From assembly GCA_016293225.1 (NCBI GenBank), contig JAEDEQ010000070.1, positions 1 to 8,439 of the forward strand: 8,439 nt of DNA. Direction: 5' to 3'. The notes below the pieces were generated by a model. It was not told the DNA's origin and searched no databases. It was given only the letters and a program-made list of their open reading frames with translations. The translations under genes were made by a program, and so were the position numbers. This document shows, in pieces, positions 1 through 4,650 of the stretch; position 1 is the stretch's first letter; each line of letters opens with the position of its first letter. The DNA is from Clostridiaceae bacterium. GTDB lineage: Bacteria > Bacillota > Clostridia > Oscillospirales > Acutalibacteraceae.

Positions 1-29
1 TGTCAATGAAATTTGCATTGTTCCGTATG

Positions 30-58
30 AAAAAGCCCTTGACAAAACAGCCAAGGGC
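30..58 (-). terminator. Rho-independent terminator of the toxin mRNA
   Basis: Read on the minus strand, GCCCTTG (58-52) and CAAGGGC (41-35) form a perfect 7-bp stem around a 10-nt loop, followed directly by five T (34-30). It would end a leftward transcript starting near 325, giving a toxin mRNA of roughly 295 nt. The same bases carry the -35 box of the opposing plus-strand promoter, so the two signals are physically interlocked. Confidence 0.65.
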
Positions 59-67
59 GCATATAAT
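39..67 (+). promoter_or_regulatory. Sigma-A promoter of the antisense antitoxin RNA
   Basis: TTGACA (39-44) and TATAAT (62-67) are separated by exactly 17 bases, a full-consensus housekeeping promoter. Predicted initiation is near 73-75. No protein-coding gene lies downstream on this strand before the rplU promoter at 415, and the transcript would run into the 3' end of the minus-strand small peptide gene. This supports a strong promoter for a noncoding antisense RNA. Confidence 0.8.
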
Positions 68-73
68 ATAAGT

Positions 74-187
74 AACAAAGGGTGCCGCAGTAAGCGGTTA
101 CTCCAAATTTATCGTTATTTCTTAAGAAACACCGCAATTGGGAGATTGGCGGTGTTTCTTACATATTATGTAAGATTACTTTTTTTT
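74..187 (+). ncRNA. Candidate antisense antitoxin RNA of a type I toxin-antitoxin locus
   Basis: A transcript from the consensus promoter at 39-67 would run to the T tract at 180-187, about 114 nt. It contains a small hairpin (AGTAA 89-93 with TTACT 98-102), then a 12-bp perfect stem (124-135 with 149-160, one bulged G next to the loop), then a 7-bp stem (158-164 with 168-174) before the eight T. It is complementary to the 3' untranslated region and last four codons of the minus-strand 32-residue peptide gene. That is the 3'-overlapping geometry known for RatA/txpA and SR4/bsrG in Bacillus. By analogy it would pair with the toxin mRNA and trigger its decay. The start is inferred from promoter spacing. 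The 3' end is less certain, because the last stem and the T run are 5 nt apart. Confidence 0.65.
158..187 (+). terminator. Probable terminator of the antitoxin RNA
   Basis: CTTACAT (158-164) pairs with ATGTAAG (168-174) around a 3-nt loop, with eight T at 180-187 after a 5-nt gap. Bases 158-160 are shared with the preceding 12-bp hairpin, so the two hairpins cannot both be complete. On the opposite strand the T run is the A run that encodes the Lys-Lys-Lys tail of the small peptide. Confidence 0.5.
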
Positions 188-274
188 GCTGCGAAAAAAT
201 ATTAAACAGCAAAGAGTGATAACATTCACAAGCAATTCAAGAATTGCTATAAGCTCAAGGAGCGTTATATTCAT
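176..274 (-). CDS. Small holin-like type I toxin peptide (32 aa)
   Basis: ATG at 274-272 and TAA at 178-176 enclose 32 codons. The peptide begins MNITLLELIAILELL, continues as one uninterrupted hydrophobic segment (about residues 4-27), and ends in a basic tail, Arg-Ser-Lys-Lys-Lys. A short N-terminal stretch, one membrane helix and a lysine-rich end are typical of the holin-like toxins of Firmicutes (TxpA, BsrG and relatives), which insert in the cytoplasmic membrane and damage it. A very strong SD, AGGAGG, lies 7 nt upstream. It is buried in a hairpin, as in many type I toxins. The gene has its own promoter (332-361) and a terminator at 30-58, and a convergent consensus promoter drives an RNA over its 3' end. 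The peptide identity rests on pattern, not on a database match. A small membrane peptide of another role is possible, but the full locus layout makes a toxin the best reading. Confidence 0.75.
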   Translation of the reverse strand: MNITLLELIAILELLVNVITLCCLIFFRSKKK

Positions 275-281
275 GCTATCA

Positions 282-297
282 CCTCCTCTTTGAGGAG
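282..297 (-). promoter_or_regulatory. Shine-Dalgarno-sequestering hairpin of the toxin mRNA
   Basis: On the minus strand CTCCTC (297-292) is followed by an AAA loop and GAGGAG (288-283), a perfect 6-bp GC-rich stem. The ribosome binding site AGGAGG (287-282) lies almost wholly inside it. The site would be closed in the full-length mRNA, and translation would need refolding or processing. The start codon follows 7 nt after the SD. Confidence 0.7.
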
Positions 298-331
298 CAA
301 ACCGCCTACCGTATTACACGGCACCGGAAGT

Positions 332-361
332 ATACTATCACATAATGCAATTTTTTGTCAA
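332..361 (-). promoter_or_regulatory. Promoter of the toxin gene
   Basis: Minus-strand TTGACA (361-356) and TAGTAT (337-332) are 18 bases apart, and a TG dinucleotide one base before the -10 box makes it an extended -10. Predicted start is near 325, giving a 5' leader of about 50 nt that includes the SD hairpin. Confidence 0.65.
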
Positions 362-414
362 TGAAAAACTGTCCGCAATATTTCCGGTTCGGGCGCAAAA
401 AATTCCAAAAGTGG

Positions 415-443
415 TTGACAAAACGTTTGACTTTTGCTATAAT
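415..443 (+). promoter_or_regulatory. Sigma-A promoter of the rplU-prp-rpmA operon
   Basis: TTGACA (415-420), a 17-base spacer and TATAAT (438-443) give a perfect consensus, and TGC just before the -10 box adds an extended element. Such strength fits a ribosomal protein operon. Predicted transcript start is near 450, leaving an 83-nt leader before rplU. Confidence 0.85.
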
Positions 444-449
444 CACTCT

Positions 450-532
450 TACCGCGTGCGATTGGCGGCACTATGCCACAAGCAGTTTTCTGCGCCTGAA
501 GCAGCGAGTCCATAATAAAGGAATGAAAGAAA
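450..532 (+). promoter_or_regulatory. Structured 5' leader of rplU, candidate L21 leader
   Basis: The leader contains several small dyads: CCGC (452-455) with GCGG (465-468), TGGC (463-466) with GCCA (475-478), and GCAG (482-485) with CTGC (490-493) around TTTT. The CTGC at 490-493 can instead pair with GCAG at 501-504, so alternative folds exclude each other. L21 leaders that control rplU operons are known in Firmicutes. Position and structure fit one, but I cannot match the family consensus from memory. The SD AAAGGA lies 10 nt before the rplU start. Confidence 0.45.
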
Positions 533-847
533 ATGTACGCAATTATCCAGACCGGCGGAAAGCAGTACAAGGTCTCAGTCGGAGACGAGATCTTTGTTGA
601 AAAGCTTAACGCTGAAGCAGACGATGAGATCACCATTGACGAAGTTGTTGCAGTTTCGGCAGACGATGACTCAATCAAAGTCGGCGCACCTTTTGTGGAG
701 GGAGCAACCGTCAGCGCCAAGGTCGTAAAGAACGGCAAGGCAAAGAAGGTCGTTGTTTTCACCTATAAGCCCAAAAAGAATGCTAAGCGCAAAATGGGTC
801 ACAGACAGCCTTACACCAAGCTTCAGATCACAGCAATCAACGCCTGA
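533..847 (+). CDS. rplU: 50S ribosomal protein L21
   Basis: This 104-residue protein starts MYAIIQTGGKQYKVSVGD, the hallmark N-terminus of bacterial L21, and has the usual family length. The conserved central part and the basic C-terminal region (residues about 66-104, including YKPKKNAKRKMGHRQPYT) match the 23S rRNA-binding part of the family. L21 is a structural component of the large ribosomal subunit. The start at 533 is set by an AAAGGA site at 517-522 and by the conserved first residues. The gene leads a three-gene operon: prp starts 2 nt after its stop, and rpmA follows. A consensus promoter and a structured leader lie upstream, so expression is probably high and possibly feedback-controlled. 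Confidence 0.98.
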   Translation: MYAIIQTGGKQYKVSVGDEIFVEKLNAEADDEITIDEVVAVSADDDSIKVGAPFVEGATVSAKVVKNGKAKKVVVFTYKPKKNAKRKMGHRQPYTKLQITAINA

Positions 848-849
848 AA

Positions 850-1173
850 ATGATCCTTGCAAAGCTTTTTTCGTCCGGGGATAAGCTTGTCGGCTTTGAA
901 ATAAGCGGTCACAGCGGATATGCCGAGGAGGGCAGCGATATAATTTGCGCGAGCGTTTCCTCGTGTGCATATATGGTTGTTAACACTGTTACCGATGTTT
1001 ATCATATCGACGCCGACATTGAGCTTCGCGACGGTTTTTTAAAGCTTCTTGTTCCCGTATCAAGGGCAGGGGAGCTTCAAAAGCTGTTCTCCGGCTTTGA
1101 GCTTCATCTTAAAGCATTGGCGGAAGATTATAAATCATTTTTAAAGGCTGAAAACGAAATTATCAACAAATAA
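850..1173 (+). CDS. prp: Ribosomal-processing cysteine protease Prp (YsxB family)
   Basis: This 107-residue protein carries the Prp signature: GHSGYAEEGSDIICASVSS spans residues 20-38, with catalytic His21 and Cys33 placed as in the family. Prp removes the N-terminal extension of L27 in Firmicutes and related bacteria, a step needed for a working peptidyl transferase centre. It sits between the genes for L21 and L27, its standard position, and the L27 gene just downstream has the matching cleavage site. The start lies only 2 nt after the rplU stop and I see no good SD, so translation is probably coupled to rplU. Length and motif are normal and nothing is missing. Confidence 0.95.
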   Translation: MILAKLFSSGDKLVGFEISGHSGYAEEGSDIICASVSSCAYMVVNTVTDVYHIDADIELRDGFLKLLVPVSRAGELQKLFSGFELHLKALAEDYKSFLKAENEIINK

Positions 1174-1190
1174 CACGGAGGTGCAAGCAA

Positions 1191-1475
1191 ATGCTTAAAA
1201 TAAACATTCAGTTGTTCGCTCATAAAAAAGGTATGGGCTCAACCCGTAACGGACGTGACTCCGAATCAAAAAGACTCGGCGTTAAGCGTGCGGACGGTCA
1301 GTTCGTTCTTGCAGGCAATGTCCTTGTAAGACAGCGCGGAACCCACATTCATCCGGGCAACGGCGTCGGCAAGGGCTCGGACGACACCCTCTTTGCCCTC
1401 GTTGACGGCAAGGTTAAGTTTGAGCGCTTCGGCAAGAGCCGCAAGAAAGTCAGCGTTTACGCTGTTGAACAGTAA
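1191..1475 (+). CDS. rpmA: 50S ribosomal protein L27 precursor
   Basis: This 94-residue protein has the L27 core GSTRNGRDSESKRLGVK (residues 16-32) and the conserved GTHIHPGNGVGKGSDDTLFA region (residues 50-69). Its first nine residues, MLKINIQLF, are the extra leader seen in Firmicutes. Prp is expected to cut between Phe9 and Ala10, exposing AHKKG as the mature N-terminus that reaches the peptidyl transferase centre. A strong GGAGG at 1177-1181, 9 nt before the ATG, fixes the start, and this start is also needed to include the leader peptide. It is the last gene of the operon, with a clear terminator 17 nt after the stop. Confidence 0.98.
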   Translation: MLKINIQLFAHKKGMGSTRNGRDSESKRLGVKRADGQFVLAGNVLVRQRGTHIHPGNGVGKGSDDTLFALVDGKVKFERFGKSRKKVSVYAVEQ

Positions 1476-1491
1476 TTATTATCTTGCTTTT

Positions 1492-1519
1492 AAAGGGTCT
1501 GTTGAAGACCCTTTTTTTT
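1492..1519 (+). terminator. Rho-independent terminator of the ribosomal operon
   Basis: AAAGGGTC (1492-1499) pairs with GACCCTTT (1507-1514) around a 7-nt loop, and the run of eight T at 1512-1519 completes the signal. It lies 17 nt after the rpmA stop and should end the rplU-prp-rpmA transcript. Confidence 0.9.
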
Positions 1520-1636
1520 GCGCTTTTTTGTCTGTAATCAGAAAGCTTTCGGCAGATCGAAAACGTGCGGCCGGGCGGCAAAATTTTCTCCTTTTTGACA
1601 GGCAAAAAAATCCGCAAAAAAGTTTTCAAGGCTTTA

Positions 1637-1664
1637 GTTACATTTAAAGTTTCCCACCTATACT
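1637..1664 (+). promoter_or_regulatory. Possible promoter of a small RNA
   Basis: TATACT (1659-1664, 5 of 6 matches to TATAAT) is preceded at 16 bases by GTTACA (1637-1642, 4 of 6 matches to TTGACA). Initiation would fall near 1671, directly before a compact hairpin. This is a moderate-quality promoter, and its main support is the transcript-like structure downstream. Confidence 0.4.
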
Positions 1665-1670
1665 GTGATT

Positions 1671-1802
1671 GTGCGATGGGGATCGCAGTGTGTTTTTTCC
1701 GATTTTTCACCTGCCCCCTCCTCCCCACCGCACTCCCCTCTCCTTTCAAATAGATGGAACCCGGCGCACCGTTTGGCAGCGTCGGGTTTCATTTGTTTTT
1801 TT
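1671..1802 (+). ncRNA. Candidate small RNA with a C-rich, anti-Shine-Dalgarno-like segment
   Basis: No convincing protein is encoded here. A putative transcript from near 1671 would start with TGCGAT-GGGG-ATCGCA (1672-1687), a perfect 6-bp hairpin with a GGGG loop. A U-rich linker follows, then a pyrimidine tract at 1709-1747 that contains CCCCCTCCTCCCC and CTCCCCTCTCC. It ends in a 12-bp terminator hairpin with a T tract (1756-1802). A 5' hairpin, an unpaired C/U-rich seed and an intrinsic terminator form the plan of trans-acting sRNAs that pair with SD regions, such as RsaE of staphylococci with its UCCC motifs. I do not recognise a known family. The alternative is plain intergenic DNA with two terminators, because ACTGTGAT (1662-1669) with ATCGCAGT (1682-1689) followed by six T could also be a terminator. 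Confidence 0.4.
1756..1802 (+). terminator. Strong Rho-independent terminator
   Basis: GGAACCCGGCGC (1756-1767) pairs over 12 bp, with two G-T wobbles, with GCGTCGGGTTTC (1779-1790) around an 11-nt loop. A T-rich stretch ending in seven T (1791-1802) follows. The rpmA terminator lies over 230 nt upstream, so this second strong terminator suggests a separate transcription unit between the two. Confidence 0.75.
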
Positions 1803-1814
1803 GCAGGAATAGCT

Positions 1815-1859
1815 TTATGTTGATTTTAGGTCGGCTTATTATTATAGATATCAACATAA
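1815..1859. promoter_or_regulatory. 10-bp inverted repeat upstream of the two-component operon
   Basis: TTATGTTGAT (1815-1824) and ATCAACATAA (1850-1859) are perfect inverted copies 25 bp apart. They lie 36 bp upstream of the -35 box of the response regulator promoter. The dyad could be an operator or a cruciform/hairpin. No T tract follows, so it is not a terminator. Confidence 0.4.
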
Positions 1860-1894
1860 GGATAAAAAATGTTTGAAAAAAGGCGGATTGGTTC

Positions 1895-1923
1895 TTGCCT
1901 TGCAGACAAATAACAGTTATAAT
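1895..1923 (+). promoter_or_regulatory. Promoter of the response regulator operon
   Basis: TATAAT (1918-1923) is perfect, and TTGCCT (1895-1900, 4 of 6 matches) stands 17 bases upstream. The -10 box lies inside a small dyad, CAGTTAT-A-ATAGCTG (1914-1928), which could be a repressor or regulator site. Predicted initiation near 1930 leaves a short leader ending in AGGAGG (1941-1946), 9 nt from the start codon. The weak -35 fits a promoter that needs activation. Confidence 0.6.
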
Positions 1924-1955
1924 AGCTGTATGTAACTTTCAGGAGGGATGAACAT

Positions 1956-2633
1956 ATGAGGCTTCTTCTTGCGGAGGACGAAAAGGACCTTTCAAAGGCT
2001 CTTTGTGCAATTCTTAAACATAACAATTATTCGGTAGATCCCGTTTATAACGGTGAGGACGCTTATGACTACGGAATGAGTGAAAATTACGACGGAATCA
2101 TTCTTGACCTCATGATGCCTAAAATGAACGGTATCGACGTGCTCAAAAAGCTGCGCAAAAACGGAATTTCAACTCCTGTCCTCATTCTCACCGCAAAGGC
2201 GCAGACCGAAGACAAAATTATCGGACTCGACAGCGGTGCGGACGACTATCTCACAAAGCCGTTTTCAACCGGCGAGCTGCTTGCGCGCATTCGGGCAATG
2301 ACGCGCAGAAAAAGCGAGTTTTCGCCCAATCTTCTCACGCTCGGCAACCTTTCGCTCAACCGGGAAACCTATGAGCTTTCAACCGAAACCGGCTCAATAA
2401 GGCTCGGCAACAAGGAGTTCCAGATGATTGAAATGCTCATGAGCAACGCAGGCAGACTCATTTCCACCGAACAGTTCATGGAGCGCATCTGGGGCTATGA
2501 GACCGAGGCGGAAATCAACGTTGTCTGGGTATACATTTCATATCTGCGCAAAAAGCTTTCCTCTCTCAAGGCGAATATTGAGATCAAGGCCACCCGCGGC
2601 GTCGGCTATACGCTGGAGGAAATCAAATGCTGA
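1956..2633 (+). CDS. OmpR/PhoB-family response regulator
   Basis: This 225-residue protein has an N-terminal receiver domain (about 1-118) and a C-terminal winged-helix DNA-binding domain (about 125-222). The acidic pocket is Glu7-Asp8, the phosphorylation site is Asp51 (ILDLMMP), the switch residue is Thr79 (ILTAK), and the invariant lysine is Lys101 (LTKPF). The C-terminal part carries the typical RLGNKEFQMIEMLM and VYISYLRKKL segments and ends with TRGVGYTLE. All key residues are present, so it should be phosphorylated by the histidine kinase that overlaps its 3' end by 7 nt. The start is fixed by AGGAGG at 1941-1946. Placed first in the operon, it probably controls its own promoter and the downstream surface genes. 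The target is inferred from position. Confidence 0.95.
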   Translation: MRLLLAEDEKDLSKALCAILKHNNYSVDPVYNGEDAYDYGMSENYDGIILDLMMPKMNGIDVLKKLRKNGISTPVLILTAKAQTEDKIIGLDSGADDYLTKPFSTGELLARIRAMTRRKSEFSPNLLTLGNLSLNRETYELSTETGSIRLGNKEFQMIEMLMSNAGRLISTEQFMERIWGYETEAEINVVWVYISYLRKKLSSLKANIEIKATRGVGYTLEEIKC

Positions 2634-3871
2634 AAAAGCTTCAAAGGAAATTCGTTGGAATTGCCTTTGTTGCTTTGGTAACAATCGTTTTTGTGCAGCT
2701 TTTTGCAGTCAATATTATCAATATCTATCAGCGCGACTACGACCTGAGGAGCACGCTGCTGCTGCTTGCCGAAAACGACGGCCACTTTCCGAGCACAACG
2801 GTCAATATCTCCGACTATGTAAGCAACTTCTGGAATCCGTTCGGAAACGGAGATCTTAATGTTGAAACGCCGTATTCCACGCGGTATTTTGTTGTGAAGC
2901 TTCACGGCAATGTTGTCACCTATATTTCAACCGAAAACATTGCGGCCGTCACCGACCGCGACGCTTTTGAGTTTGCTTCTCAGATATATCCGAAAGAGCC
3001 GGGCTTCGGCGTTATTGATTCATACCGCTATTACTATGTCAAAGATTCGGATACCCAGAAGTCAATGATAATCTTCATTGATTTTCAGCGCGAGCTTGAG
3101 TCGTCGATAGCGCTTGTTTCCGTTTCGTTCTTTGTCGGTCTGGGCTTTGTTCTGCTGCTTATTCTGCCGGTCTACCGTTTTTCAAAAAAAGCTTTGGAGC
3201 CCGTTAAAACAAGCATGGAAAAGCAGAAGCAGTTCATTACCGACGCCGGACACGAGCTTAAAACACCGCTTGCAATCATTTCCGCAGACGCTGACGTGCT
3301 TGAAATCTGCGAGGGCGAAAACGAATGGCTGACGAGTATTAAGGAACAGACGCAGCGCCTTTCGGTGCTTGTCAAGAACCTTGTTGAGCTTTCAAAGCTT
3401 GACGAAACGTCGCAGGAGGTTCAGCATGAGCTTTTCAATCTGAGCGAGGCCGTTCTGGATACCGCCGCAAACTTTGAAACGATTGCAAAGGCGAGGGGAC
3501 TTGATTTTTCCGTCAATGCTCCCGAAAATATCATGTATAAGGGCAACGAGGCCGAACTGCGGCAGCTTGTTTCCCTGCTTTGCGACAATGCCGTGAAGTA
3601 TGCCTCGGAGAACGGAAAGGTTATTGTAACGCTGTATAAAACATCAAAGAATGTCTGCCTTGACGTTTATAATGACTGTGACAGCGTTGACAAGGAGCAG
3701 CTGCCGCGCCTTTTCGACCGTTTTTACCGTGCGGATACCTCACGCTCAAGGGAAACGGGCGGCTACGGCATCGGCCTTTCAATCGCAAAGGCGATTGTTC
3801 AAAGGCACAAGGGGCGGATAACTGCGGAGAGCACCGACTCAAAATCGCTCGTTTTCAAAGTGGTTTTATAA
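2627..3871 (+). CDS. Membrane sensor histidine kinase
   Basis: This 414-residue kinase has a first membrane helix at about 9-31, an extracytoplasmic sensor region of roughly 125 residues (about 33-158), and a second helix at about 161-183. The dimerisation/phosphotransfer domain follows with the H box FITDAGHELKTP (phospho-accepting His209). The ATPase domain has the N box LLCDNAVKYA (Asn321), the F box LFDRFYRAD (362-370) and the G2 box GGYGIGLSIAKA (378-389). The usual glycine-rich G1 box appears degenerate (VYNDCDSV, 347-354). The 20-residue linker after helix 2 is too short for a full HAMP domain. ATGCTGA at 2627-2633 overlaps the regulator stop, with GGAGG inside the regulator gene as the binding site, so the pair is translationally coupled. 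The ligand cannot be told from sequence. Confidence 0.94.
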   Translation: MLKKLQRKFVGIAFVALVTIVFVQLFAVNIINIYQRDYDLRSTLLLLAENDGHFPSTTVNISDYVSNFWNPFGNGDLNVETPYSTRYFVVKLHGNVVTYISTENIAAVTDRDAFEFASQIYPKEPGFGVIDSYRYYYVKDSDTQKSMIIFIDFQRELESSIALVSVSFFVGLGFVLLLILPVYRFSKKALEPVKTSMEKQKQFITDAGHELKTPLAIISADADVLEICEGENEWLTSIKEQTQRLSVLVKNLVELSKLDETSQEVQHELFNLSEAVLDTAANFETIAKARGLDFSVNAPENIMYKGNEAELRQLVSLLCDNAVKYASENGKVIVTLYKTSKNVCLDVYNDCDSVDKEQLPRLFDRFYRADTSRSRETGGYGIGLSIAKAIVQRHKGRITAESTDSKSLVFKVVL

Positions 3872-3898
3872 TAATACGCGAAAAAAGGGAGTGAGCTT

Positions 3899-4606
3899 TT
3901 GCCGCTGTATCAATCAGTTTTTGAACGCTACGAAAAAAAGTACGTCATAACCGGCACACAGAAGGAAAGGCTTCTTGCCGCCATAAACGGAAAGCTTGTT
4001 CCCGATGAGTTCGGCGAAAGCACGGTTTGCAACCTCTACTTCGATACCCCCGATTACCGTCTTATCCGCGCCTCAATGGAGCGGCCTGTTTATAAAGAAA
4101 AGCTGCGCCTTCGTTCATACGGAATACCTGACGAGAACAGCAATGTTTTTGTTGAGTTGAAAAAAAAGTACAAGGGCGTTGTTTATAAGCGGCGGATAAA
4201 TATGACCTACGGTGAAGCGGTCGACTTCCTTTGCCGCAGGAATTTTCCGCGCGCGGATACTCAGGTTTACGGAGAGATTGCGTATTTTATGGGCTTTTAC
4301 CGTTCGCTGCGCCCGACTGTTTCAATTTTCTGCGACCGCACGGCGTACTTCTCCTCGGAGGACCGGAACGTCCGCGTCACCTTTGACCGCAATATCCGTT
4401 TCCGTAATCAGATGCTTGATCTTTCAACCGGCTCGCAGGGAGTGAAGCTGCTTGACAGCGGACTTTATGTTATGGAAGTGAAAACTCTCGGCTCGGTTCC
4501 GCTCTGGTTTTCTTCGGCGCTTGACGGACTTGAAATTTATCCGCGTGCCTTTTCAAAGTACGGAAAAGCATATGAAATGATGTTTAAGCAACCGCTGCTT
4601 GTTTGA
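3899..4606 (+). CDS. VTC-domain protein (polyphosphate polymerase-like)
   Basis: This 235-residue protein looks like a single VTC domain, the triphosphate-tunnel metalloenzyme fold that makes polyphosphate in the yeast VTC complex. Visible tunnel-type charged motifs are FERYEKKY (8-15), YFDTPDY (47-53), KLRLRSY (68-74), ELKKKY (86-91), KRR (97-99), DR (146-147) and MEVK (192-195), close to the C-terminal SK (219-220). Length is normal for bacterial stand-alone members, with no membrane helix or SPX domain, so it is cytoplasmic. The start is TTG at 3899, chosen because GGGAG (3887-3891) lies 7 nt upstream and the family begins near this point; the nearby GTG at 3891 is out of frame. DUF4956 follows after 44 nt, a pairing common in Firmicutes. 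Whether it makes polyphosphate or acts on another substrate is open. Confidence 0.9.
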   Translation: MPLYQSVFERYEKKYVITGTQKERLLAAINGKLVPDEFGESTVCNLYFDTPDYRLIRASMERPVYKEKLRLRSYGIPDENSNVFVELKKKYKGVVYKRRINMTYGEAVDFLCRRNFPRADTQVYGEIAYFMGFYRSLRPTVSIFCDRTAYFSSEDRNVRVTFDRNIRFRNQMLDLSTGSQGVKLLDSGLYVMEVKTLGSVPLWFSSALDGLEIYPRAFSKYGKAYEMMFKQPLLV

Positions 4607-4650
4607 ATATCATAATTCAGAGAGGTTAATAAAAAACGGAGGAATTATAA

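Larger units (their letters stand above)
1520..1955. other. Long intergenic region between the ribosomal and two-component operons
   Basis: No protein gene is supported in these 436 bases. Positions 1520-1636 show A/T-rich runs and nothing I can assign, including a TTGACA at 1596-1601 without a matching -10 box. The rest is taken up by the candidate small RNA and its terminator, a 10-bp dyad, and the operon promoter, listed separately. Confidence 0.7.

Noticed and set aside
1662..1698. ACTGTGAT/ATCGCAGT hairpin followed by six T as a second rpmA terminator
   Set aside because: It has a 12-nt loop and a gap before the T run, and rpmA already has a much stronger terminator. The inner TGCGAT-GGGG-ATCGCA hairpin is tighter and better fits the 5' end of a small RNA, though the terminator reading remains possible.
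1450..2026. Open frames on the minus strand across 1450-1749 and 1826-2026
   Set aside because: They run through the rpmA terminator, the C-rich tract and the operon promoter, lack SD sites and show no family features.
3891..3893. GTG as the start of the VTC gene
   Set aside because: It is out of frame with the VTC protein; the in-frame start is TTG at 3899 with GGGAG 7 nt upstream.
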